Assembly (NCBI GenBank): GCA_021805725.1
Contig: JAJZEH010000090.1
Span: forward strand, 1 to 13,330
Source: Pseudomonadota bacterium
GTDB lineage: Bacteria > Pseudomonadota > Gammaproteobacteria > Burkholderiales > Ferrovaceae
Direction: 5' to 3'
Length of the DNA stretch: 13,330 nucleotides
Shown piece by piece: positions 7,677-13,330 of the stretch. The stretch's first letter is position 1. Each line of letters starts with the position of its first letter. A program made the position numbers and the translations under genes. The notes under the pieces were generated by a model, which did no database searches, was not told where the DNA came from, and saw nothing but the letters and a program-made list of their open reading frames with translations.

Positions 7677-10381
7677 GCCTTGATGTCCCAATGATCGCGC
7701 CGACACAGGCCGTCAAATTCACAACGCAGACAGTCCTGATCATCCCCGTGGGCCGGAAGCGCCGCACCTTCACGCAACGACTGAAACAACGTGACCACCC
7801 GCGTTGCCACAGCGTTGGCGTTCTCTTGAGGGTCCGGACTCTCCACGAGACGCGGCACGCCTTCCTCATCCAGCATCAGGTAGGCTGCCCGCGCAATAGG
7901 CTGATTGGCCAAAAGTGTATAAACGGCAAGCTGTACGTCCTCACCTTGCGCAATGTCCCTGGCAATCCTGCCAGTGAATGATTTGAGCTTGTAATCCAGG
8001 ATCGCCACCTCCTCGCCCGTGGAGGACTGCCGACGGTCGATGCGATCAAGCTTGCCCTTGAGGATCACCTGCCCTGGCGAGTGCGCTCCCAATAGGCGCT
8101 CGTGCGATACTTCGCCGCCCGCCCAGCGCCACCCGTCCCGCTCCCACGCCATGACCCAGGCCACATAGGCAGGAATCCTGGACTCCCAGCGCAGGCCCCA
8201 GGCACGCATCTCCTCATCAGGAACCTTCTTCCTGGAAAAGACGCTGCGCGTCACCGCTGCCAACCGCTGAATGGCCTCACCCGCTGCCAATCCTGAAACA
8301 TGTGGCATGGCTTGGTGGAACTGGTACAGAACCTCGTGAATGAGTTGCCCATAATCCCGTTTGTCCACGGTTTCCTGAACGCCGGTGTCATCGTCAAGGT
8401 GTAACACCGCAGCGGCAAAAAACTGGTAAGGACAGGCCAACAGGCGGTTGTGCCCACTCGCAGAAAGACTAAGCGGCACCTGGTCGGGAGCAAGATAGGG
8501 AGCAGGCATCCCGGGAGCCGCGACCTGGACTGTAGCCAGGGCGGATGGCACGGTCGGTGCTGCCAGCAATGGCTTACCCCAGGCACTTTGGTGAAATACG
8601 TCCAGGCGGAGCAACAGCGGCGCGAGCGGATTGCGCTCTCCATTGATTTCACTGCGCCAGGTTACTTTGACGGTACCTGCGCGCGAAATCAACTCGATGA
8701 GGTCGCGCCGAGTAGCTTCAAGAAGGTCCTGGCGCGTGGGCAAGCCCAAAGCCGCACGAACCACGTCACCAAAATAGGGCTGTGGGGAGATAAAGGGCAG
8801 ATGGTCAGCGTCAGCACCCAGGACCAGTACTGCGTCAAAGCTGCGCAAACGCGTCATGCTGAGCTGCGTCATGCATACAGGACCGCGGGGCTGATCCTCC
8901 ATAAAGCTGGCCGCCTCAAATTGCAGGTCCAGGGCACGCACCCATTCTGGCAGTGACAGCCGTCCAGAAATCTGTCCGGCGTCATGAGCCAGTTGCTTGA
9001 GAATGTCCAGCAACTGGACACCCGCAGCGTCCAGCGCAAGCCCCGGGACGATGCCGCAGACCTCGAGGCTTTGCATCAATCGTTCCAGCCATTGGGCAAA
9101 GCGCAGCATCTGGGGCTGAAGCAATTGAGCCCCCCGCTGCAATCGGTCCAGCATTTCACGCGCGGCAGTGACCTCTTCCTGATCGCTAGCAATGCCTTCC
9201 AGACGCTGCGCCAGCAGGTCCAGATCTGAAACCCAGTTGGTTTTCAGCATCAGGTTTTCCAAAAAGCCCACGGCTTGTTGGCGCTTGGCTGCGGACCAGT
9301 CTCCGCACAGATAAGGCGAATGCATCAAGTCCTGCAAATTCCGGTAATAGCCTTTCGAACGCACCAGATCGAGCCAACGCATCACCACGGTGCTGGCGGC
9401 AGTCGTTGAAAAGGTCCAACCTGACTCATCGCGAACGGTAACACCCTGGCGCTCCAGCATCGCGCGCAAGCGCCGCGACACCACGCGATCCTGGGCCACG
9501 ATGGCAATGTTGCGGCAGCCCGACGACAACCATTGCCGCACCTGGAGAGCCCCTTCATGCGCTTCACGCTCGATGCTTTCCATGCCGGCCAGGGCCAGGC
9601 GACCCTCGAACGGGCTCACAGCCATGTCTCGCGCCAGCGATTTGGCACGATCAGACAAGCGTCCGTGCCCGGGATCGCCCCACGCGGCGCGCAAAGCGAC
9701 GGAACAGGCGTCGCCTTCCCGTCCCGGTACTGGATTTTCAATACGGACCAGGTTCATGCGTGCGGCAATCGCTGCGAGGCATTGGGACTCAGCAGGAGTG
9801 AGCCCATCCGCGGCCACGAGATAACAGGAACCGCGCTGTGGAAGCTGGGCCAGCCGGGCCAACTGCTGCTGATATGCCATGGCAGAAGACAGTTCCATCG
9901 GGTTTTGGTTGAGCACCCACCACAGGTCATGAACGAGGCGCGCTTCGAACTGCAGGAGCGTCGAACTGCGGGCAGCATAGGCTTGCGCCAGTTGATCGGT
10001 AAAAGTTTCTGCATCAAGGGGCATTGTGAAGCCCCAGCGCGTCAGTTCATCCACCAACCGCAACGCTTCGCGCGCCAGCACCCAGCGATCCTCTTGCTCA
10101 AACCAGCGCTGTTCACGCAACGCATTGAATACCAGGGACAGGCGTTCCACTTCAGGGATGAGCCTGCCATTGGGAGGTTGCCCGGCAGCCCAACGAGACA
10201 AGGTCGTGATGCAAAGGGGGGTGGAGGAGGGGAAGCTTTCTGACAATCGTTTTTGAAACGGGTCTGCCAGGGCGATGTGGGGCAGCAGGACTATTACTGG
10301 CGATTCAGGATGCAAAAGCGCATCGTGAACGATGCGCTTTTGCGCCACTTCCAGGACATCTTCCTCGCTAGAGGCGATCAA
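7673..10381 (-). CDS. addB: AddB-like protein: inactive helicase fold with C-terminal PD-(D/E)XK Fe-S nuclease
   Basis: 902 residues. The N-terminal two thirds follow the UvrD-like fold of AddB, but the usual Walker A position (VIVLLPHIALADPF) has no GxGKT, so this half is not expected to hydrolyse ATP. The C-terminal nuclease shows GQLIHEVLYQFH, GKLDRID (Asp779) and LDYKLK (Asp796, Lys798). Cys650 (LLACPYQFF) together with Cys884, Cys887 and Cys893 (CLRCEFDGLC) reproduces the one-plus-three cysteine pattern that holds the [4Fe-4S] cluster of AddB. No ATG lies near the start. TTG at 10381 directly follows the fdxA stop; GTG at 10348 is the main alternative, and TTG at 10315 would leave too short an N-terminus for the family. 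Translational coupling to addA through ATGA is likely. A large perfect inverted repeat lies in codons 13-23. Confidence 0.85.
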   Translation of the reverse strand: MIASSEEDVLEVAQKRIVHDALLHPESPVIVLLPHIALADPFQKRLSESFPSSTPLCITTLSRWAAGQPPNGRLIPEVERLSLVFNALREQRWFEQEDRWVLAREALRLVDELTRWGFTMPLDAETFTDQLAQAYAARSSTLLQFEARLVHDLWWVLNQNPMELSSAMAYQQQLARLAQLPQRGSCYLVAADGLTPAESQCLAAIAARMNLVRIENPVPGREGDACSVALRAAWGDPGHGRLSDRAKSLARDMAVSPFEGRLALAGMESIEREAHEGALQVRQWLSSGCRNIAIVAQDRVVSRRLRAMLERQGVTVRDESGWTFSTTAASTVVMRWLDLVRSKGYYRNLQDLMHSPYLCGDWSAAKRQQAVGFLENLMLKTNWVSDLDLLAQRLEGIASDQEEVTAAREMLDRLQRGAQLLQPQMLRFAQWLERLMQSLEVCGIVPGLALDAAGVQLLDILKQLAHDAGQISGRLSLPEWVRALDLQFEAASFMEDQPRGPVCMTQLSMTRLRSFDAVLVLGADADHLPFISPQPYFGDVVRAALGLPTRQDLLEATRRDLIELISRAGTVKVTWRSEINGERNPLAPLLLRLDVFHQSAWGKPLLAAPTVPSALATVQVAAPGMPAPYLAPDQVPLSLSASGHNRLLACPYQFFAAAVLHLDDDTGVQETVDKRDYGQLIHEVLYQFHQAMPHVSGLAAGEAIQRLAAVTRSVFSRKKVPDEEMRAWGLRWESRIPAYVAWVMAWERDGWRWAGGEVSHERLLGAHSPGQVILKGKLDRIDRRQSSTGEEVAILDYKLKSFTGRIARDIAQGEDVQLAVYTLLANQPIARAAYLMLDEEGVPRLVESPDPQENANAVATRVVTLFQSLREGAALPAHGDDQDCLRCEFDGLCRRDHWDIKA
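10312..10343. repeat. Perfect 15-bp inverted repeat (terminator-like hairpin) in the 5' part of addB
   Basis: GCAAAAGCGCATCGT (10312-10326) is followed by GA and then the exact reverse complement ACGATGCGCTTTTGC (10329-10343). The RNA from either strand gives a GC-rich stem flanked by A4 and T4, which has the form of a short bidirectional intrinsic terminator with a tetraloop. It falls within the predicted addB codons 13-23 and 39 nt after the fdxA stop. It could end or attenuate the fdxA transcript, block antisense transcription from the other side, or only reflect coding of RIVHDALL. No second copy was noticed in the window. Confidence 0.8.
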
Positions 10382-10705
10382 TCAACGTTCCAGGAGATGG
10401 GCTTTATTCTTGACGTCTTTCCAGTCATCGGCATCGGCTGGCGCCTCTTTTCTTTCGATAATGGGCTTCCAGAGCTTGCTCAACTCGGCATTCAAGGCGA
10501 TGAAGGCACGCTGGTTTTCTGGAACGTCATCCTCGGCAAAAATCGCTTCCACAGGGCATTCGGCAACACACAGGGTGCAATCTATGCACTCATCAGGGTC
10601 GATCACCAGAAAATTTGGGCCCTCGCGAAAACAATCCACGGGACAAACATCCACACAATCAGTGTACTTACACCTGACACAAGATTCGGTGACGACATAG
10701 GTCAT
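10382..10705 (-). CDS. fdxA: Ferredoxin FdxA, [3Fe-4S][4Fe-4S] type
   Basis: 107 residues, a small cytoplasmic electron carrier. Using the Azotobacter FdI scheme, Cys9, Cys17 and Cys50 bind the 3Fe-4S cluster and Cys21, Cys40, Cys43 and Cys46 the 4Fe-4S cluster ([17 protein letters not shown] and [13 protein letters not shown]). The C-terminal extension ([20 protein letters not shown]) is typical of this family. The ATG at 10705 has GGAGG 8 nt upstream and gives the usual N-terminus MTYVVTESC; the longer open frame from 10825 is rejected. Its TGA is immediately followed by the TTG proposed for addB, so the genes may share a transcript, although the partner redox enzyme is unknown. It is divergent to trxA across 188 nt. 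Confidence 0.95.
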   Translation of the reverse strand: MTYVVTESCVRCKYTDCVDVCPVDCFREGPNFLVIDPDECIDCTLCVAECPVEAIFAEDDVPENQRAFIALNAELSKLWKPIIERKEAPADADDWKDVKNKAHLLER

Positions 10706-10748
10706 TCCGAAAACCTCCAACAAGGCATACTCACGCGAGCAACGGCGC

Positions 10749-10754
10749 ATTTTA
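10749..10754 (-). promoter_or_regulatory. Candidate -10 box for fdxA(-addB-addA)
   Basis: The minus strand reads GC-TAAAAT here, 5 of 6 to the sigma70 -10 consensus. Transcription would start near 10742, giving a leader of about 37 nt that contains the fdxA GGAGG. The bases at -35 spacing do not resemble TTGACA, so an activator or another sigma factor may be involved. In the rest of the divergent spacer (10755-10893), TAATAC at 10866-10871 is a possible trxA -10 box, also without a clear -35. Confidence 0.35.
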
Positions 10755-10893
10755 GCAGGAAAGTCGTCATGTTGGCGAAGCACCCCTTCCCATCCCTGGC
10801 CAATTTGGTTTAGGATAGCTTCCATTCACCTCCCGCAGCGGTCCGTTGCGACGCAAACCCAAAAGTAATACTGACTGAATTTGAGGAATCCCC

Positions 10894-11220
10894 ATGATCG
10901 AACCCATCCAACATGTGACTGATCGTTCGTTTGAAACAGACGTACTGCAATCGCCCACCCCGGTCCTGCTGGACTTCTGGGCTGAATGGTGTGGCCCGTG
11001 CAAGCTGATTGCCCCCATTCTAGAAGAAGTATCGCGTGACTATAACGGGCGCCTCAAAATCGCCAAACTCAACGTGGACGACAACCCCGAAATGGCGCGC
11101 AAATACGGTGTCCGCGGCATTCCCACCCTGCTTCTGTTCAAAAACGGCAATGTAGAAGCCACCAAAGTCGGCGCCTTGTCGAAATCACAGCTTAGCGCTT
11201 TTATTGACAGCCACATCTGA
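10894..11220 (+). CDS. trxA: Thioredoxin 1
   Basis: 108 residues, the standard thioredoxin length. It reduces protein disulfides in the cytoplasm, using electrons from thioredoxin reductase. The active site WCGPC spans residues 32-36 (Cys33, Cys36), the buried Asp27 precedes it in LLDFWAEW, and the cis-proline is Pro77 in GIPTLLLF. The order and spacing match E. coli TrxA throughout. The ATG is preceded by GAGG at 8 nt. It is followed by a GC-rich hairpin and then rho. The trxA-rho arrangement is common in proteobacteria, so the neighbourhood adds support. Confidence 0.96.
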   Translation: MIEPIQHVTDRSFETDVLQSPTPVLLDFWAEWCGPCKLIAPILEEVSRDYNGRLKIAKLNVDDNPEMARKYGVRGIPTLLLFKNGNVEATKVGALSKSQLSAFIDSHI

Positions 11221-11232
11221 ACGCGTTACTCT

Positions 11233-11260
11233 GCGCCGCAGCTGTAAGGGCGGCGCTTTA
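11233..11260 (+). terminator. Hairpin terminator after trxA, ahead of rho
   Basis: GCGCCGC (11233-11239) pairs with GCGGCGC (11250-11256) around a 10-nt loop and is followed by TTTA. The stem is strong but the T-run is short, so it may act as a partial terminator or as the first element of the rho leader. It starts 12 nt after the trxA stop. Confidence 0.5.
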
Positions 11261-11327
11261 ATCCCACCGTCCCTTTCCCTGGCAAATCCCTGAACTCCAC
11301 CTTTCCCTTTCGAATCCACAACTCCCC
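11261..11327 (+). promoter_or_regulatory. C-rich, G-poor rho leader: candidate rut site
   Basis: By hand count these 67 bases contain 32 C and only 5 G, with repeated CCC, CCT and TCC and no stable pairing. That is the classic make-up of a Rho utilisation site. It lies directly before rho, whose E. coli counterpart is autoregulated through termination in its leader. No Shine-Dalgarno sequence is visible before the rho ATG (the last bases are ACTCCCC), so Rho bound here could also compete with ribosomes. The composition is seen directly; function is inferred from known rho autoregulation. Confidence 0.5.
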
Positions 11328-12587
11328 ATGCATTTATCCGATCTCAAAACCCACCATGTAACCGAACTGGTGGAAATGGCTGTCAAAAATGAAATTGAAG
11401 GCGCCAACCGGCTGCGCAAACAGGAACTGATTTTTGCGCTGCTCAAAAACCAAGCCAAACGGGGCGAAAGCATCTATGGCGAAGGAACGCTGGAGGTTCT
11501 CCAGGATGGGTTTGGATTCTTGCGTTCGCCAGAAACATCCTATCTGGCTAGCCCCGACGACATCTATATCAGCCCATCGCAGATCCGTCGCTTCAACCTG
11601 CATACCGGCGATAGCATCGAAGGAGAAATCCGGACGCCCAAGGAGGGTGAGCGCTATTTTGCACTGGTGAAAGTGGATTTGGTCAATGGCGAACCCCCGG
11701 AAAACTCCAAAAACAAGATCCTGTTTGAAAACCTGACACCGCTTTTCCCCAATGAGCCGTTAGTATTGGAACGCGACATCCGTGCGGAAGAGAACACCAC
11801 GGGGCGAGTCATCGACATCATTGCCCCCATCGGCAAGGGTCAGCGTGGCCTGCTCGTGGCCAGCCCGAAAAGCGGCAAAACGGTCATGCTGCAACATATT
11901 GCTCATTCCATCTCGGCCAACTCGCCTAATGCGCACCTGATCGTGCTGCTGATTGACGAACGCCCCGAGGAAGTGACTGAAATGCAGCGTTCCGTGAAGG
12001 GCGAGGTGGTTTCCTCCACCTTTGACGAACCGGCAACGCGTCATGTTCAGGTAGCCGAAATGGTCATTGAAAAAGCCAAGCGCCTGGTGGAGCATAAGCG
12101 CGATGTGGTCATTCTGCTGGATTCCATCACCCGCCTGGCACGCGCCTACAACACGGTCGTTCCCGCTTCCGGCAAGGTCCTGACGGGCGGCGTGGACGCC
12201 AATGCCCTGCAACGCCCAAAACGCTTCTTTGGCGCCGCCCGCAACATTGAAGAAGGCGGTTCGCTCACGATCATTGCCACGGCGCTGGTGGACACCGGAT
12301 CGCGCATGGACGACGTGATCTACGAAGAGTTCAAGGGTACCGGCAACATGGAAATCCACCTGGACCGCCGCATGGCTGAAAAGCGGATCTATCCGGCCAT
12401 CAACGTCAACCGTTCTGGCACGCGTCGTGAAGAAATGCTGATCAAGCCTGACGTACTACAAAAGATCTGGGTTCTGCGCAAACTGCTCTATCCCATGGAT
12501 GAGCTTGAAGCCATTGAATTTCTGCTTGATAAAATCAAGGCTACCAAAAATAATGCGGACTTTTTCGACTCGATGCGGCGTGGTTAG
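11328..12587 (+). CDS. rho: Transcription termination factor Rho
   Basis: 419 residues, equal to E. coli Rho and alignable along its whole length. Rho is a hexameric RNA-dependent ATPase that ends transcription at C-rich rut sites. Visible parts: the N-terminal helix bundle ([18 protein letters not shown]), the RNA-binding cold-shock fold ([15 protein letters not shown], then [15 protein letters not shown]), Walker A SPKSGKT (Lys181, Lys184, Thr185), the catalytic-glutamate motif [14 protein letters not shown] (about 207-220), Walker [18 protein letters not shown], and the Q-loop/R-loop region [17 protein letters not shown]. The ATG start matches the family exactly, although no ribosome binding site is seen and the leader is pyrimidine-rich. 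rpmE follows 100 nt downstream with its own likely promoter. Confidence 0.98.
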   Translation: MHLSDLKTHHVTELVEMAVKNEIEGANRLRKQELIFALLKNQAKRGESIYGEGTLEVLQDGFGFLRSPETSYLASPDDIYISPSQIRRFNLHTGDSIEGEIRTPKEGERYFALVKVDLVNGEPPENSKNKILFENLTPLFPNEPLVLERDIRAEENTTGRVIDIIAPIGKGQRGLLVASPKSGKTVMLQHIAHSISANSPNAHLIVLLIDERPEEVTEMQRSVKGEVVSSTFDEPATRHVQVAEMVIEKAKRLVEHKRDVVILLDSITRLARAYNTVVPASGKVLTGGVDANALQRPKRFFGAARNIEEGGSLTIIATALVDTGSRMDDVIYEEFKGTGNMEIHLDRRMAEKRIYPAINVNRSGTRREEMLIKPDVLQKIWVLRKLLYPMDELEAIEFLLDKIKATKNNADFFDSMRRG

Positions 12588-12597
12588 GCTATAAAAT

Positions 12598-12614
12598 AAG
12601 TGCCAGCCGCACTT
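12598..12614 (+). terminator. Small hairpin after rho
   Basis: AAGTGC (12598-12603) pairs with GCACTT (12609-12614) around CAGCC, 10 nt after the rho stop. There is no T-run directly behind the stem; CCCCTTTT comes only 12 nt later. It is at best a weak terminator or a 3'-end stabiliser of the rho mRNA. Confidence 0.25.
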
Positions 12615-12641
12615 GCAGAAAATCCCCTTTTGAATCATAAT
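12613..12641 (+). promoter_or_regulatory. Candidate sigma70 promoter of rpmE
   Basis: TTGCAG (12613-12618) and CATAAT (12636-12641) are separated by exactly 17 nt. The -10 matches in 5 of 6 positions and the -35 keeps the TTG core (3 of 6). Transcription would begin near 12648, giving a 40-nt leader that holds the rpmE stem-loop. Confidence 0.45.
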
Positions 12642-12652
12642 GAAAGGCTATT

Positions 12653-12669
12653 CGCCGTATACCCCGGCG
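12653..12669 (+). promoter_or_regulatory. Stem-loop in the rpmE leader
   Basis: CGCCG (12653-12657) pairs with CGGCG (12665-12669) around TATACCC. It ends 18 nt before the rpmE start and just before the AGGA ribosome binding site. Leaders of rpmE genes in several bacterial groups carry structured autoregulatory elements bound by L31; whether this hairpin belongs to such a class cannot be decided by eye. Confidence 0.35.
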
Positions 12670-12687
12670 GCTTATTCAGGAAAGGTC

Positions 12688-12894
12688 ATGAAAGCAGATA
12701 TTCACCCTAAATATGAAGAAGTTACCGTAACCTGCAGTTGCGGGAACAAGTTCGTCACCCGTTCAACCCTGGACAAACCTACGCTGTCAGTAGAAGTTTG
12801 CTCGGCTTGCCATCCGTTCTATACGGGCAAGCAAAAGATTGTGGATACTGCGGGTCGCGTCGAAAAATTCCGCCAAAAATACGCACGCAAGTAG
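12688..12894 (+). CDS. rpmE: Ribosomal protein bL31 (zinc-binding form)
   Basis: 68 residues. It bridges the large and small ribosomal subunits. The N-terminus [20 protein letters not shown] and the stretch [20 protein letters not shown] are near-identical to the family. Cys16, Cys18, Cys38 and Cys41 form the zinc site, so this is the C+ type rather than the zinc-independent paralog used under zinc limitation. The ATG at 12688 has AGGA about 7 nt upstream and the exact family N-terminus; the in-frame ATG at 12640 would add 16 unrelated residues and lies within the predicted promoter. A strong terminator follows. Confidence 0.97.
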   Translation: MKADIHPKYEEVTVTCSCGNKFVTRSTLDKPTLSVEVCSACHPFYTGKQKIVDTAGRVEKFRQKYARK

Positions 12895-12919
12895 TCTCAG
12901 TCACCGCTCCATCTGGATG

Positions 12920-12945
12920 GGCAGCTTGGCGCTGCCTTTCTTTTT
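12920..12945 (+). terminator. Intrinsic terminator after rpmE
   Basis: GGCAGC (12920-12925) pairs with GCTGCC (12931-12936) around TTGGC, followed at once by TTTCTTTTT (12937-12945). This is a textbook Rho-independent terminator and the best one in the window. It closes the trxA-rho-rpmE block and separates it from the glycosyltransferase. Confidence 0.88.
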
Positions 12946-12962
12946 ACGGGGGATAGCACCGC

Positions 12963-13330
12963 TTGCGAACGCTCCTGTCGGCCGAAAAAAACCTGAATTT
13001 TGACGGTAAGGCCACCCCACTCAAGACTGCCCTGTTCCTGCTGGTCTGTCTGGCCTGGCTTCTTCCTGGCCTGACCGGGCATACCCCCTGGAAATACGAC
13101 GAGGCGGTCAGCCAGGGCATCGTTCACAGCCTGCTCCGTGGTGGCAGCTGGCTATCCCCGGACCTCGCTGGCGAACCCTATCTTGCGCACCCCCCCCTGT
13201 TCTTCTGGGTAACGGCCACGCTCACCGGCTGGCTGCGGGAATTCATTCCTGCCCACGATGCCGCGCGGCTGGCAAGCGGCTGCTTTATGGCCATCACCAT
13301 GCTGGGTGTTGCCCTGGGCGCCAGGGAATT
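12963..13330 (+). CDS. ArnT/PMT-like membrane glycosyltransferase, N-terminal part (3' end outside window)
   Basis: Only about 122 codons are visible. The frame is open from 12957 to the window end with no stop. After a polar N-terminus a membrane helix (about 21-38, LFLLVCLAWLLPGLTG) leads into the first periplasmic loop with TPWKYDEAVSQG. The Asp46-Glu47 pair there matches the catalytic acidic site of the GT39/GT83 family, which moves sugars from undecaprenyl- or dolichyl-phosphate carriers. The following PYLAHPPLFFWVTA matches the conserved HPPLYYW motif of ArnT-like proteins. The start is uncertain: TTG at 12963 has GGGGG about 10 nt upstream and is the only common start codon before the helix, while CTG codons at 12975 and 12993 are less likely. 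The acceptor (lipid A or a glycan) cannot be told from this fragment. Confidence 0.72.
   Translation, partial: MRTLLSAEKNLNFDGKATPLKTALFLLVCLAWLLPGLTGHTPWKYDEAVSQGIVHSLLRGGSWLSPDLAGEPYLAHPPLFFWVTATLTGWLREFIPAHDAARLASGCFMAITMLGVALGARE

Noticed and set aside
9533..10243. 236-residue plus-strand open frame opposite addB
   Set aside because: It lacks family features and lies wholly antisense to a gene with clear AddB motifs; GC-rich DNA yields such shadow frames.
10706..10825. Longer fdxA frame starting at 10825
   Set aside because: The extra 40 residues are unrelated to ferredoxin and the ATG at 10705 has a strong GGAGG.
12640..12687. Longer rpmE frame starting at 12640
   Set aside because: L31 begins [11 protein letters not shown]; the ATG at 12640 lies in the predicted -10 region.
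1..13330. CRISPR arrays, tRNA/rRNA genes, IS elements, prophage or toxin-antitoxin pairs
   Set aside because: No regularly spaced repeats, tRNA-like folds, transposase motifs or small toxin/antitoxin gene pairs were seen on either strand.

Overview
The window looks like chromosomal DNA of a proteobacterium, most likely a betaproteobacterium. The grounds are a trxA - rho - rpmE run, a 419-residue Rho that aligns end to end with the E. coli protein, a two-cluster FdxA ferredoxin, an Fe-type SodB, and an AddAB-like helicase/nuclease pair. The genus cannot be named from this sequence. Base composition is moderately GC-rich and looks even, with no IS element, integrase, tRNA, rRNA or CRISPR array seen.

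Layout from left to right. (1) The 3' end of an APC-type amino acid permease (2-853, +), meeting tail to tail a three-gene minus-strand operon, trbF-trbG-trbI (3596-850). These encode VirB8-, VirB9- and VirB10-like proteins, the core of a type IV secretion channel, with no ATPase, pilin or relaxase beside them. (2) A short AT-rich divergent promoter region, then sodB (3828-4415) and, 32 nt later, a PuuD/urate-oxidase-N type membrane protein (4448-5035), both +. (3) A minus-strand repair operon fdxA-addB-addA (10705-4986). AddB carries the nuclease and an iron-sulfur cysteine set. AddA is a UvrD/RecB-like helicase that stops soon after motif VI and so has no nuclease domain; its last codons lie antisense to the PuuD-like gene. 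(4) The divergent plus-strand group trxA (10894-11220), rho (11328-12587) and rpmE (12688-12894), followed by the strongest intrinsic terminator in the window and the 5' part of an ArnT/PMT-like glycosyltransferase (12963 to the window end).

How the genes relate. addB and addA share an ATGA stop/start overlap and should act as one double-strand-break processing enzyme. fdxA touches addB, but a perfect 15-bp inverted repeat that resembles a terminator lies inside the first codons of addB, so read-through from fdxA may be limited. The rho leader is C-rich and almost G-free with no Shine-Dalgarno sequence, as expected of a rut site used for autogenous control. The T4SS trio has a stem-loop over its first ribosome binding site. 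The least explained element is the isolated VirB8-9-10 core: either part of a dispersed system or a reused envelope channel.
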